Positions 1 through 9,397 of a DNA stretch of 64,000 bases are shown here, piece by piece. The translations under genes were made by a program, and so were the position numbers. The stretch lies in NCBI GenBank assembly GCA_002279935.1, contig NCCZ01000013.1, forward strand, positions 1 to 64,000, read 5' to 3'. Under the pieces are notes generated by a model. That model made no database searches. It saw nothing but the letters and a program-made list of their open reading frames with translations, and had not been told where the DNA came from. How positions within the stretch are numbered: position 1 is the first letter of the stretch; each line of letters starts with the position of its first letter. The DNA comes from Hyphomicrobium sp. 12-62-95. GTDB taxonomy: Bacteria; Pseudomonadota; Alphaproteobacteria; Rhizobiales; Hyphomicrobiaceae.

Positions 1-213
1 CCTGCGACGTGCGAAGCTTGCGCGATTTTCGTTGCTGGTGCCCCGGATCGCGCCGCAGACGCCGCAGCCTCAGCACAGGACCGAAGTCACCGATTCAGGG
101 CAAAGGCAAAATCCTCGGCGGGACAGCTTGGAGTCATGTTGCATAATATTTCCTCTCTTCAGGAGCGCCGTTCGTCGGCGCGTCGGGAGTTCGAGATCAG
201 TCGTCCATGGCTG

Positions 214-1039
214 TCAGGCGGTAATGAAGGCGAGCAAGTCTTGATTTATCTCGTTGAGGTGTGCGCTGAACATGCCGTGCGGAAAACCCGCGTAGACTTT
301 AACCGAGCCGTTTTTCAGCAGATTGATGGAAAGCAGAGCAGCGTCTGCAATTCGAACGACTTGATCGTCGTCGCCATGCATGACGAGGACTGGCACCTCT
401 ATCTGCTTACAATCTTCGGTGAAGTTGGTTTCCGAAAAGACCTTGATGCAATCATAGTGCGCGTTCGCGCCGCCCATCATGCCTTGACGCCACCGGTTCC
501 GGATCAGGCCTTCTGACACTTTCGCCTCTTTGCGATTTAAGCCGTAAAATGGTCCACTTGCTACATCGAGGTAGAATTGAGCACGGTTGGTCGCCAACTG
601 TGTGCGTAGGTCGGCGAATACGCTGAGCGGAGTTCCGTTTGGGTTGCTATCCGATTTCACCATGACGGGCGGGATTTCACTAATGAGGACGGACTTGGCG
701 ACACGCCCCCTGGAGTGACGGGCCACGTAACGCGTGACTTCTCCGCCACCGGCTGAACAGCCGACGTGGATGGCATCGCGCAAATCAAGAGTAGCTGCCA
801 GTTCCGCAACGTCCGACGCATAGGTGTCCATGTCGTTCCCCGTCGCTGTTTGTGACGAACGGTCATGACCTCTCCGATCGTGGGCGATGACGCGAAACCC
901 TTTATCCAGAAAGAACAGCATTTAATTATCCCAGTCATCACCGCTAAGCAAGCCACCCGTGATGAAATACAATCGGTTGCCCCGCCCCCCAATCCTTGTA
1001 AAAAATTTGCGCGCTATCCTTTGTTGTGATCGTGTTCAT
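214..1039 (-). pseudogene. Broken alpha/beta hydrolase (non-heme chloroperoxidase-like)
   Basis: The minus strand encodes an alpha/beta-hydrolase of the cofactor-free haloperoxidase/esterase type. The N-terminus ([20 protein letters not shown], then QPIVFHHGW) is read from 1039. The rest (MLFFLDKGFRVIAHDRRGHD, nucleophile elbow GCSAGGGEVTRYVARHS, acid DDD near VLVMHGDDDQVV, His in FPHGMF) is read from 921 in another frame. Two lesions separate them: an indel just after HHGW (about 947-950) and an in-frame TAA at 922-924, directly before the Met of MLFF, where relatives usually have Gln. The catalytic parts are otherwise intact, so the decay looks recent. Restart at 921 would give a protein lacking the first strand and oxyanion region, so activity is unlikely. 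Confidence 0.75.
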
Positions 1040-1067
1040 CGGAAGCTTTCCTCCTTGGCAGTCACGG

Positions 1068-1690
1068 CTATTCTTCGATCTCAATGACGATTTTTCCGTT
1101 TGCACTGCAATTTTCAATTTCGCGGTGAGACTCGGCAACGGCATCGAATGCAAATCTACGTGGGTCGACGTGCGGCGTTATCTTGCCTGACTTCGCCAGC
1201 CGCGTCGCCTCGCGCATGATGTTGCCATGGTGCGCACGACCTTGTCCCGTCAGCATCGGAAGCAAGGTGAAAACATCTGAGTAGCCCTCGGCTCGAAACG
1301 ATAGTGGTGCGATGGAATGACTGCCCCAGCCGAGGCAGCTCACAACACGGCCGAACCGCCGAACGGCATTGAAGGACGTATCGGTGCCACGCCCTCTACC
1401 GTATCGTAAACAACGTCGAAGCCGCGGCCGCCCGTGTGATCATCGACATACTCCTTTGGAGTGGTCTGCTCCCGGTAGATTGCTGTTGCGCCGAGTTCCT
1501 CAATGATGCGCACCTTAAAAGACTTGTCGGCCGCGAACACCTCAGTCCCAAAGGATCGAGCGATTTAGATCGCCATCCGGCCGACGCCTCCGATCAGCCC
1601 GTACACATGGTCTCCGACTGCAAATTTGCTCACACCAGTCCCGAGTACTCCGGTGCTGAGGATCAAGCTGCCGAAGTGCGAAAATGTGTC
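1068..1690 (-). pseudogene. Decayed zinc-type alcohol dehydrogenase / quinone oxidoreductase
   Basis: Fragments of an MDR-superfamily NAD(P)-dependent oxidoreductase lie in different minus-strand frames. The C-terminal part (1068-1343) has CLGWGSHSIAPLSFRAEGYS, GQGRAHHGNIMREATRLAKS and [14 protein letters not shown], and ends GKIVIEIEE. The nucleotide-binding part (1340-1540) has IIEELGATAIYREQ and GGRGFDVVYDTVEG. Further upstream KFAVGDHVYGLIGGVGRMAI is followed by a stop and then IARSFGTEVFAADK. The segment between the first GGVG and the cofactor-binding region is missing, so an internal deletion accompanies the frameshift and the stop. It is not functional. It lies just upstream of the broken hydrolase on the same strand and may once have been co-transcribed with it. 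Confidence 0.7.
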
Positions 1691-1858
1691 AGGACTTCCG
1701 CTGACTCAGGTGAACCCCACGTGACTGGCCGAAAGTCACAACGGTAGAAGTTGACCCCAAGCTGACCTGAGCAATTGCAGCATAGGCGGCGCAGAGGTTC
1801 TCTTGCTTGGCGCATAAAGCGCACAGGCCGCTGTTCAACCGATTCGCCACCCTCCAAC

Positions 1859-3382
1859 CTACCTTGGATTCAGCGAGCCGCCCGTCTGCCGTGGTGGGAA
1901 CTGGGCCAGCGACTGATAATGCTCTCCAAGGATGTCGCGAATCTTCCCGCCCAGAAAAGCCTTACGCATTGCGACCAGGTTCGATCGGTGCCCGTCGCGC
2001 TGCTCGAACGGGTCCATGCGCAGGTTGAAAATCAGCGAACTGTCGACATAAGGGTCGAAGAATCCATTGCGCGTCTTGAAGTGTGATTTCCAAGGACCGA
2101 ACCGCAGCGCCGTCAGCTGGCTTTCATTGTACATTATGACATGGTTACGCTTCGACGCCGCTTGCCCACGCCAGTGCGCGAGATTGTCGACGCCATCGAT
2201 TTTGACTTTGTGGCTATCGAGCAGATCTTTACGTACGTCGGCAATGCCTGCCGCGCTGGCCAACGTCGTAAAAAGATCCATGTGCGTCTGGATGCCGTTC
2301 GAGACCGAGGCTGGCTTGATGGCTGCCGGCCAGCGGATCAACATCGGGACGCGCACGCCGCCCTCCCATGTCGTCGCCTTTTCCGAGCGGAACGGAGTCG
2401 TGCCGCCGTCTGGCCACCAAGCGGCCATGGCACCGTTGTCCGTCGTAAACATCACGATTGTATTCTCGCGCTGGCCCGTCTCGTCGAGTTTGTCGAGGAT
2501 CGCGCCAACTTGACGGTCAAGCTCGATCATACCCACGCCGTAGATGTCGTCCCCGGATGAAAACGACTGCGTCAACAGGCGGTTCTCTGGGCGGATATAG
2601 GTGTAGATGTGCATCCGCGAGGGTGCATGCCAGACGAAAAACGGCTCTTTTGCATTGGCAGCCTGTTCGATAAAGCCGAGGGTACGCGCAAGGAATTCGT
2701 CGTCAACCGTTTCCATGCGCTTGCGGGTCAGCGGCCCTGTATCGGTGCAACGCTGTTTGCCCCATTCGCCGAAGCGTGGATCGGCGGGTGCACGGCTATC
2801 CTGTGGGATCGCCACGCAGTCGAGCACGCCGCGTGGCCGGTATTTGTCGTTGAAGGCCGGGTCCTTTGGCCAATCGGGATCCTCCGGCTCGTCTTCAGAG
2901 TTCAGGTGGTAGAGATTGCCGAAGAATTCATCGAAGCCGTGGACGGTCGGCAGGTGCTCGTTGCGGTCGCCCAGATGGTTCTTGCCGAACTGGCCCGTGC
3001 GGTATCCCAGAGGCTTGAGGACTTTGGCGAGTGTCGGATCGCGCTGGTCCAGTCCGATTGGCGACCCGGGCAGCCCCACTGTTGTCAAGCCCGTGCGGAT
3101 TGGCATTTGTCCGGTGATGAAGGCAGCCCGGCCCGGCGTACACGTCGGCTCGGAGTAGTGGTCGGTAAAGAGGATTCCCTCCTTGGCAATCCGGTCGATA
3201 TTCGGCGTCGGTACCATCATGCCATGAGAGTATGCGCTGACGTTGGTGATGCCGACATCATCCGGCATGATCATGATAATGTTTGGCCTCGCAGGCTGTT
3301 GGGCGGCCGCAGGAGTGACAACGACAGCGGTCAGGATTACTGCCGCGGCGGCAAGTATCTTGGAACAAATTCTCATCGCCAT
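1859..3382 (-). CDS. Secreted arylsulfatase
   Basis: This 507-residue enzyme has an N-terminal signal peptide (hydrophobic run at about 7-27, ending AAAQQ). It hydrolyses sulfate esters, presumably in the periplasm. The sulfatase domain begins NIIMIMPDDVG, which supplies the first metal-binding aspartates. The signature C81-T-P-G-R85 contains the cysteine that must be converted to formylglycine, and FTTDNGAM supplies the distal metal-binding Asp-Asn. Length is normal for type I sulfatases. It is the last gene of a minus-strand operon, 15 bp after a formylglycine-generating enzyme that could activate it. The substrate cannot be read from the sequence. Confidence 0.93.
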   Translation of the reverse strand: MAMRICSKILAAAAVILTAVVVTPAAAQQPARPNIIMIMPDDVGITNVSAYSHGMMVPTPNIDRIAKEGILFTDHYSEPTCTPGRAAFITGQMPIRTGLTTVGLPGSPIGLDQRDPTLAKVLKPLGYRTGQFGKNHLGDRNEHLPTVHGFDEFFGNLYHLNSEDEPEDPDWPKDPAFNDKYRPRGVLDCVAIPQDSRAPADPRFGEWGKQRCTDTGPLTRKRMETVDDEFLARTLGFIEQAANAKEPFFVWHAPSRMHIYTYIRPENRLLTQSFSSGDDIYGVGMIELDRQVGAILDKLDETGQRENTIVMFTTDNGAMAAWWPDGGTTPFRSEKATTWEGGVRVPMLIRWPAAIKPASVSNGIQTHMDLFTTLASAAGIADVRKDLLDSHKVKIDGVDNLAHWRGQAASKRNHVIMYNESQLTALRFGPWKSHFKTRNGFFDPYVDSSLIFNLRMDPFEQRDGHRSNLVAMRKAFLGGKIRDILGEHYQSLAQFPPRQTGGSLNPR

Positions 3383-3397
3383 ACTCGGCCTCCTCGC

Positions 3398-4426
3398 CTA
3401 CTTCTGCTTTGATGGGAAATCGGGGCCCATCCGCCGGATGGTGCGAAAGCCGATATGAGATGGGCCAACGTCGATCGAAGCCGGTTGGCGTCCACTGGGT
3501 CGATACCGAAAGCAGAAGTTGTCGGCGCACAAGTGCGAGCCGCCCTTGACCACTTTCATCTCACGCTGCAGTCCGCGTTGGTCGCGGTAGTCGTCGGCGG
3601 TGATCTCCCAAACGTTTCCTGCCATATCAAAAAGACCGTATTCGTTAGGGCTGTAGCAGCCAACCGGAGCCGTGCCTTCGTAGCCGTCGGCAATCTGATT
3701 GGATATTGGAAACAGGCCCTGCCACGTGTTGGCCTGCCACGTTCCGCTCGGCGACTTCTCGTCGCCCCATGTGAAATCTTTACCTTCGAGCCCGCCGCGA
3801 GCTGCAAACTCCCACTCGGCCTCAGAAGGCAGTTCGTTCCCTTTCCACTTCGCATACGCGAGCGCATCTTCGTACGTAACGTGCACGACAGGATGGTTCA
3901 TCCTGTCCGCGATCCCGCTACCGGGCCCCTCCGGGTGCCGCCAGCTAGCGCCGGGCGTATAGGCCCACCATTGCTTTGGATCAGACATGCCGTTGACGGC
4001 AGCAGGCATCTTGAAGACGATCGAACCTGGCTTGTGGAGATCGAGTGGGGCTCCTTTGTACTTTGTGGGATCGACAGCACTTTCAACGACCGTGACGTGT
4101 CCTGTTGCTCGCACGAACTCGGCAAATTGCGCATTGGTCACCTCATGGCGATCGATAAAGAATGCACCGGCCGAAACCGAGCGCGCTGGCCTCTCCTCGG
4201 GATGGTGCTTGTCTGAGCCCATCAGGAACCTTCCACCGGAGATCCAGGTCATCCCTGTTGGAGCATGTACCCCGTCCACTGGAAATCCACTGTTGTTGCA
4301 TTGCCTCGCGACGGACACCGGTCGCTCTGGCTCATGCGCCAGAACTAACGTCGCGACGGCGCCCCACCATAGGAGCACTGAGATGAAGGTGGTCACACGA
4401 CTGCTCAACTCGAACTCTTGCTTCAT
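3398..4426 (-). CDS. Formylglycine-generating enzyme (sulfatase maturase)
   Basis: This 342-residue FGE/SUMF1-type protein oxidises the active-site cysteine of sulfatases to formylglycine. The family core is visible: MTWISGGRFLMGSDKHHPEE, FFIDRHEVTNAQFAEFVRAT, LPSEAEWEFAARGG, NEYGLFDMAGNVWE and KVVKGGSHLCADNFCFRYRP. The last stretch keeps both cysteines used for copper binding and catalysis in aerobic FGEs. The start at 4426 (MKQEFELSS) is preferred because it gives an N-terminal hydrophobic segment (VTTFISVLLWWGAVATLVLA) and avoids overlap with the upstream gene. Export of the maturase is unusual among bacterial FGEs, though family members with N-terminal membrane or signal segments exist. 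The sulfatase follows 15 bp downstream, which suggests a dedicated pair. Confidence 0.9.
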   Translation of the reverse strand: MKQEFELSSRVTTFISVLLWWGAVATLVLAHEPERPVSVARQCNNSGFPVDGVHAPTGMTWISGGRFLMGSDKHHPEERPARSVSAGAFFIDRHEVTNAQFAEFVRATGHVTVVESAVDPTKYKGAPLDLHKPGSIVFKMPAAVNGMSDPKQWWAYTPGASWRHPEGPGSGIADRMNHPVVHVTYEDALAYAKWKGNELPSEAEWEFAARGGLEGKDFTWGDEKSPSGTWQANTWQGLFPISNQIADGYEGTAPVGCYSPNEYGLFDMAGNVWEITADDYRDQRGLQREMKVVKGGSHLCADNFCFRYRPSGRQPASIDVGPSHIGFRTIRRMGPDFPSKQK

Positions 4427-4460
4427 GTCATCGACCAAGGCTCTTTTGACCCAACTGTCG

Positions 4461-5927
4461 TCAGTACTTGATGGATAAAAGCGCGCCGCCCCCCAGCCAA
4501 GAGGTGGCGTCGTCACTTACAAGATCTCGAATGCCGCGCCCGGGAATCGCGGCCGAGCCCCAAAGTGCCATCGTCACGTTTTTCGAGAAGACGTGCGCCC
4601 ATTCGGCATAGATCTCGTCGGCCAGATGGGCATTCGCAACGCCGTTCACCAACACTAGTCCTCCCGACGTGAGAACTGGACGCGTCGCCTGACCGAATTG
4701 AATGGGACTAAACAATTCGTTGGCGCGTGTGTGGATGTACTGCAGCTTGACGAAGTCCTGCTGGGACAACACCAGCTGCAGCGCGAGGCGGTGATGCGCT
4801 GTATTAGAGTTCAAAAAGCTATAGGCACCGTTCGCGCCAAACCACCAGTTATCGAGCCCGTTGCCATAGAATAGCGGATCGAAGCGCTCGTAGCGCTTGG
4901 TTGTGGGATCATCGCCGCTGAATGAGGCGTACGCGTAGCTCAACGCTGGCGCGAATGGCAGAGCCAAAAAGCGATAACCGAGCTCGCCGTAGTAGGCGTG
5001 AGCCAACATGTCGATTCGGTCATTCCTCTCCAAGCTCAGCTCGGCCCGGATCCACGCGTTCTGAAGCCCGAAACTAGCGCCATCGATCTCGGAAAACGCA
5101 TTGATTGCTTCGAGCCCATCTCGGCCGTTGGTGATACCGGGCAGAAATCCCACGAGTGGAGCACTTGGCAGCGGATAGAACTGCTCCGATTCCAGCGCAC
5201 GCATGCTTGCGATACCGGCTCTGGACTTTTGTCCCCAACGGTACTGCACGACCGCACCAGCGAGCTGGGTGCCTGTGTCGACCGACTCCAGCTCGTTAGG
5301 GTCGAGGTAAAAGCCCTCGAGGGAAAGACCGGCAATCGCCACTTTGGCGACGGTCGCATTTTTCCAGGCCTGACGCGGCAATAGGTTACCGCCACCTCTC
5401 TCGAAGCCGTTGCCGGCCCCTTGCCAGATCAGCATCCCCGAGCCGACCGAATAATTTTGCTGACCGAAGGAAAAATCGAAGTTCCAACCTGTGGCAAGAT
5501 TCGCAGTCCGAATGCCTCCGAAGGCGTTCTCTAGATTGACCTCCCCCTGATTGCGCTGATCGAACGAATCGGCACCCCACGTTCTGGAGACACCGATGCC
5601 GGCGCCACCGTAAAGCTCAAGTGCAGGGGCAATTCGCAGAACGCCATCCACCCCGGGCTCAACCCAGGATTCAGCCCATGCTCTCCGGTTCGCGAATGCC
5701 CCCTGTGATGGTTGGGCAGCGAGGCCGAACCAGGTGCCGGAATAGGCGAAGACTCCATTGGCCGTTTCCATCCGCGCTCTGACGCGAAGGCCATCATGGT
5801 CAATCAGGAGCCACGGGTCGCGTTGAGCTACAGCGCTGTCCTCTGCCGAGGCGGTGGTGAAGCCCACCAGTACACAACTCAGGGCCAATGCAGTTCTGAG
5901 AAGAGCAGAGGGCATCGCACCTCCCAC
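4461..5927 (-). CDS. Outer-membrane beta-barrel protein (alginate-export-like)
   Basis: This 488-residue exported protein has a signal peptide (LALSCVLVGFTTASAED). The mature part is rich in alternating aromatic and glycine strands (GLRVRARMETANGVFAYSGT, NFDFSFGQQNYSVGSGMLIW, GAVVQYRWG) and ends in Tyr after GGGALLSIK, as outer-membrane barrels do. Strand layout and length resemble alginate-export-type porins, but no specific substrate can be assigned. An in-frame Met at 5915 (MPSALLR) is an equally good start. It sits between another barrel protein and the FGE gene in one operon, so it may pass sulfated substrates or products across the outer membrane. Confidence 0.75.
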   Translation of the reverse strand: MGGAMPSALLRTALALSCVLVGFTTASAEDSAVAQRDPWLLIDHDGLRVRARMETANGVFAYSGTWFGLAAQPSQGAFANRRAWAESWVEPGVDGVLRIAPALELYGGAGIGVSRTWGADSFDQRNQGEVNLENAFGGIRTANLATGWNFDFSFGQQNYSVGSGMLIWQGAGNGFERGGGNLLPRQAWKNATVAKVAIAGLSLEGFYLDPNELESVDTGTQLAGAVVQYRWGQKSRAGIASMRALESEQFYPLPSAPLVGFLPGITNGRDGLEAINAFSEIDGASFGLQNAWIRAELSLERNDRIDMLAHAYYGELGYRFLALPFAPALSYAYASFSGDDPTTKRYERFDPLFYGNGLDNWWFGANGAYSFLNSNTAHHRLALQLVLSQQDFVKLQYIHTRANELFSPIQFGQATRPVLTSGGLVLVNGVANAHLADEIYAEWAHVFSKNVTMALWGSAAIPGRGIRDLVSDDATSWLGGGALLSIKY

Positions 5928-5941
5928 CAGAGCGGTAAGAA

Positions 5942-6682
5942 TTAGAACAATTGCCGGATGCCGACGTTAACACCAAGCTCGCGTGTGCTGTCCAAGAACG
6001 ATGTGCCGCCGCGCAGCCAAATGGCAGTGGATCGCCCGATCATCTGGCCGAGTTCGACCTCGGTATCGAGCGTCGCCGGACGCAGGCTCTCCCAGCTTTT
6101 CGTGAACTTGGCGTCGCCAAGCAGCCACCAGCCCTTCGGGTCGGTGTAAGCCATTATGAAACGGGGCTGGCTCTCGTTGATTGCTGCCCGCTCATCGTCC
6201 CCGGCGAAGGACCAGAAGTGCTTATAGCCGGCGAACGCAAAGACTTGCGGAGAGAATGCGTAAACTGCGCCGATGACTGGGTTCGACTGCCATTTACCAC
6301 GTCCCAAAGTATCATCCGAGCCGGTAGGCGCCACCAACTCGGCGCCTGCGAGCACCGAAACCTGGCCGAAGCTCTTGACGTAGCGCAGCCGCGCTTGCAC
6401 ATCGCCCGACCCAGACTCTTCAAGTCCAAACCCCTTGTAGTGGACGAGAGGAGCCTCAACGTTGAAACCCCATTCTTTGTTGAGCGCCTGATCGTACTTG
6501 AACGTTAGGCTGTTGACGTCGGGGCCGTTCTCGAAGCCGTCGTGCTTATAAAGAACCTCAATTTTTGTAATGTTGTCTTTCGGGTTTACGCCTGGTGCAC
6601 TAGCACTGCTGTCCTGCGCAGGGGCAGGCAAAGGCAACAGCGCAACCGCGAGAGCTACGACGACACCCAGCTTTCGCCTCAT
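5942..6682 (-). CDS. Outer-membrane barrel protein, transporter-like
   Basis: The start at 6682 (MRRKLGVVVALAVALLPLPA) gives a clean signal peptide ending APAQD and a purine-rich ribosome binding site (GGGGGGA) just upstream, so the longer reading frame was not used. The 246-residue product has amphipathic strands (LTFKYDQALNKEWGFNVEAP, QARLRYVKSFGQVSVLAGAE, AIWLRGGTSF) and a C-terminal GIRQLF, the terminal Phe being typical of BAM-assembled barrels. It is the first gene of the barrel-barrel-FGE-sulfatase operon. Its role is inferred from position only. Confidence 0.7.
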   Translation of the reverse strand: MRRKLGVVVALAVALLPLPAPAQDSSASAPGVNPKDNITKIEVLYKHDGFENGPDVNSLTFKYDQALNKEWGFNVEAPLVHYKGFGLEESGSGDVQARLRYVKSFGQVSVLAGAELVAPTGSDDTLGRGKWQSNPVIGAVYAFSPQVFAFAGYKHFWSFAGDDERAAINESQPRFIMAYTDPKGWWLLGDAKFTKSWESLRPATLDTEVELGQMIGRSTAIWLRGGTSFLDSTRELGVNVGIRQLF

Positions 6683-6818
6683 GTTATTCCCCCCATTCGT
6701 CGCATTGACTAGCATGGGCGCCCTCCCCTTCCTATGGAGATGCGACCCAGTTTGGGTCCAACGTGTTGCTGCAGTAGCATCGCCCGATGGAGCGATTTTA
6801 GTGGAGCTAGACCCCATC

Positions 6819-7301
6819 ATGATCGACGCGGATACCATTCGTCAGAACTTCGGCACGATATGGCCAGCTCACGTGGAGGCCCTGACTCGTTTCCTCATCG
6901 CGTGTCGCAATCACATGGATGGCGACCTTGATCGCCTGCTGATCTTGTGCGTCATCGGGGATCGCACGCTCTCGCGCGGGCGGACCCCGCCGGGAATGAC
7001 GTATGACGACTTCAATGACAACGACCGTGAGCCGATCGAGCCAGAAGGCCTTAACGCGCGATCAATCGCGGACTTCAGTGGCATTCCGCGGGAGACGGTC
7101 CGGCGAAAGGTGCAGGATCTGATCGATCTCGGGTGGGTGGAGCGGCATGGCAACGACCTGAGAGCCACTGACCGAGCACGCATCGATCTGATCCCACTGA
7201 CGGAATCAAGCCTAGACTACCTTGTGAACATGGCAGGCATTTTATATGCAGCGCCCTCGCGAGCCTCTCCGACAAGGCGTCGCGAGGAGGGGAACGCATG
7301 A
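6819..7301 (+). CDS. Winged-helix transcriptional regulator
   Basis: The 160-residue product (starting MIDADTIRQNFGTIWPAHVE) has a DNA-binding segment in its second half: LNARSIADFSGIPRETVRRK followed by VQDLIDLGWVERHGNDL. This has the helix-turn-helix plus wing layout of MarR/Crp-type winged helices. No sensor domain of known type is visible in the first 80 residues. It is divergent from the outer-membrane/sulfatase operon across about 136 bp, so it is a plausible regulator of that operon. A GTG at 6801 is an alternative start; a GGAG lies at 6802-6805 upstream of the chosen ATG. Confidence 0.7.
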   Translation: MIDADTIRQNFGTIWPAHVEALTRFLIACRNHMDGDLDRLLILCVIGDRTLSRGRTPPGMTYDDFNDNDREPIEPEGLNARSIADFSGIPRETVRRKVQDLIDLGWVERHGNDLRATDRARIDLIPLTESSLDYLVNMAGILYAAPSRASPTRRREEGNA

Positions 7302-7452
7302 TGCGTTAGCACCCCATAATGGGTCAAGGGACGATTGATGCTCTCGGCTATCCTCGATAACGAAGGCATCAGAGGACCTAGTTCGCGCAGCGCGACTGGG
7401 CTGCTCGATCCGCATCAATTACTCCCTTCCGCGTTCTCGGAGATCTGGCGCG

Positions 7453-8907
7453 ATGCACCGCAGATCCTTTCTGGTTTCAGCGGCGAAGATGATCGCAACC
7501 AGTGCCTGCATAGGCGCCAACCCTATCTCGTGCATGAACGCATTTGCGGCTAACCCGGCGGAGCGCTTCAGGCAGATCGCCGACCAGGCTGCCGAGGAAG
7601 AAGCCTATGCGACTGGGCTCGAGGCTTATCTCTATGGATACCCACGGGTGGAACTTGCCCGCCGGATTTACAACGAGACACATCGAGTCAAGGCCAACCA
7701 AATCATCTACGCACCTCGCAACCAGTTCTTTTATTTCGACAGACTGAGCCGGCCCGGTGATGGATTGGTCATCAAGGCACCTAACAACGATACCCTTTAC
7801 GCATCGGCGTATCTCGATCTCCTGGATAGTCCTGTAGCGCTTTACGTTCCCAAGGTGGGGCACCGCCATTACGTAGCGTTGATCGTGGATGCAGCCGGCG
7901 GCGTGGACAATCGGCTCAGTCGATCGGTATCCGGCCCAGGAGGTGTCACGTATCTTTTCGCGGGCCCGGAGTTCAAGGAGCCCATTCCTGCTGACGTGAA
8001 GATGGTCCATGTCGCGACGAATGATCTTTGGCTCCTGATGCGCCTGACCTCCGACGGTTCGATGGACGATCAATCGCGCGCAGCACTGCTGTTGAAGAGC
8101 TTCACACTGACGACATTGGGCGACGGATCAGCTGCGGATCGAATGCCGGGACGCAATGCCGATGTCCTGCGCCAACCGTTGACAAAGCCGCTTGATCCGA
8201 TGGGGCGGCTCGAGTTTTTTCGCGTGCTTGCAGAAATGCTACATCGCAATCCCGTGCCTGAACAGGATCGTGGTCTGGTTGAAAGGTGGCGCCGCATCGG
8301 AATCGGTGAGGGGCGTTTTGACGCCGGCAGCGCAAGCGGGCCCGTACGCCGCGGCCTTGAGCGAGCGATTGTTGCTGCCGAGAAAATCGTCGCTGCGGCT
8401 CAGTTCGGCATCGCCAGCACCATCAACGGCTGGAATTACTCTGACAAGATCGGGCGGATTAGAAATGATTGGGCGCTGAATGCAGCCATCGCGCGTGGCG
8501 GCTACGGAAATCTTGCCGAGGATTCCGTCTACCATCAGCGCAATCTCGATGCGGCCGGCACGCCTTTAACCGGAGCGCGGCGCTATACGATAACTTTCGC
8601 GGAAGGGCACTTGCCCCCCGTGAAGGCGTTCTGGTCACTCACAGCGTATGACCAAGCATCGTTTGATCTGATGGACAACGAAATCGCCCGTTATTCGATC
8701 GGCGACCGGACGCCTGGTTTGCGCCGCAGTTCGGATGGCTCGCTCACCATCGCAATTCAGAATCAACCCCCCGCCGATCCAATCCTGCGCGCCAATTGGC
8801 TACCAGTGGGCACCGGCGAATTCTACTTGATCCTGCGCACGTATGATCCTTCGCCCGAGATCGCTAGAGGCGAGTGGGTACCGCCGGATATCAAGGTGCA
8901 CGCTTAG
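7453..8907 (+). CDS. DUF1254/DUF1214 domain protein, exported
   Basis: This 484-residue protein begins MHRRSFLVSAAKMIATSACI, a twin-arginine-like signal (RRSFL). The DUF1254 domain follows (NQFFYFDRLSRPGDGLVIKA, then PNNDTLYASAYLDL). The C-terminal DUF1214 part contains NAAIARGGYGNLAEDSVYHQ, TFAEGHLPPVKAFWSLTAYD, the segment GSLTIAIQ and a final NWLPVGTGEFYLILRTYDP. These domains are common in proteobacterial periplasmic proteins of unknown activity. It follows the regulator on the same strand after about 150 bp, so co-regulation is possible but not shown. Confidence 0.88.
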   Translation: MHRRSFLVSAAKMIATSACIGANPISCMNAFAANPAERFRQIADQAAEEEAYATGLEAYLYGYPRVELARRIYNETHRVKANQIIYAPRNQFFYFDRLSRPGDGLVIKAPNNDTLYASAYLDLLDSPVALYVPKVGHRHYVALIVDAAGGVDNRLSRSVSGPGGVTYLFAGPEFKEPIPADVKMVHVATNDLWLLMRLTSDGSMDDQSRAALLLKSFTLTTLGDGSAADRMPGRNADVLRQPLTKPLDPMGRLEFFRVLAEMLHRNPVPEQDRGLVERWRRIGIGEGRFDAGSASGPVRRGLERAIVAAEKIVAAAQFGIASTINGWNYSDKIGRIRNDWALNAAIARGGYGNLAEDSVYHQRNLDAAGTPLTGARRYTITFAEGHLPPVKAFWSLTAYDQASFDLMDNEIARYSIGDRTPGLRRSSDGSLTIAIQNQPPADPILRANWLPVGTGEFYLILRTYDPSPEIARGEWVPPDIKVHA

Positions 8908-9157
8908 CCTTAGCTTCCCTACGAGTGCCCATGCTTGCGACGCTGCTTCATTGCACCCTCCCGTCAGCGGCTGGGCGGTCAATGTGGCATCGGAGCAGCG
9001 CTTACGATCGAAATCAGACGTGCGGCGCATCATCCACGGGGGTGTTTTATGGGAGCAGATCAGGGGTTCACGGACTCTACCCAAATCGGGAGGAAACGGA
9101 GGGTCTCACGTCAATGCCCAGAGCCCCGTCAGGATCTACGCTAGCGGGACACCTTGG

Positions 9158-9391
9158 ATGGTGAATCTAATCTGCGACCTTGCCGAACGCAGCGGAATCG
9201 ACAGAGAGGCCGTCATCAAAGACGTCAGAAGCCCCACCGGACTGGCAATCCGGTGCCTGTGCTGTTCCCCCGTTTTCCCCTCAACCGACGAAATCCCCAG
9301 CTGCTCCGGCTGCGGAACGACGCTCGGAATTGACCGTCCCCCTCTCCGGGTACCCGGAGAGGGGGACGGTCAAGATCACATTGGTCGTTAG
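9158..9391 (+). CDS. Possible small zinc-ribbon protein or relic
   Basis: A 77-residue frame starting MVNLICDLAERSGIDREAVI contains two cysteine knuckles, CLCC and CSGCG, spaced about 16 residues apart, followed by TTLGIDRPPLRVPGE. The pattern resembles the C-terminal zinc ribbon of DmmA-type amine-oxygenase subunits, but the match is short and made by eye. No ribosome binding site is visible, and the 44-bp perfect palindrome lies inside the 3' end of the frame. It may be a gene remnant. The rest of 8908-9397 holds no gene I can support. Confidence 0.3.
   Translation: MVNLICDLAERSGIDREAVIKDVRSPTGLAIRCLCCSPVFPSTDEIPSCSGCGTTLGIDRPPLRVPGEGDGQDHIGR
9330..9373. repeat. 44-bp perfect palindrome without loop
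   Basis: Two 22-base arms are exact reverse complements and meet at GGGT/ACCC between 9351 and 9352. The core of the left arm is GACCGTCCCCCTCTCCGGGT. There is no unpaired loop and no T-run on either side, so it is not a typical rho-independent terminator. It lies 24 bp beyond the stop codon of the H-NS-like gene. Confidence 0.95.
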
Positions 9392-9397
9392 CAACGC

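Noticed and set aside
1691..1858. Minus-strand 64-residue frame upstream of the dehydrogenase relic
   Set aside because: No start signal or convincing domain; a faint resemblance to IS-end sequence could not be supported.
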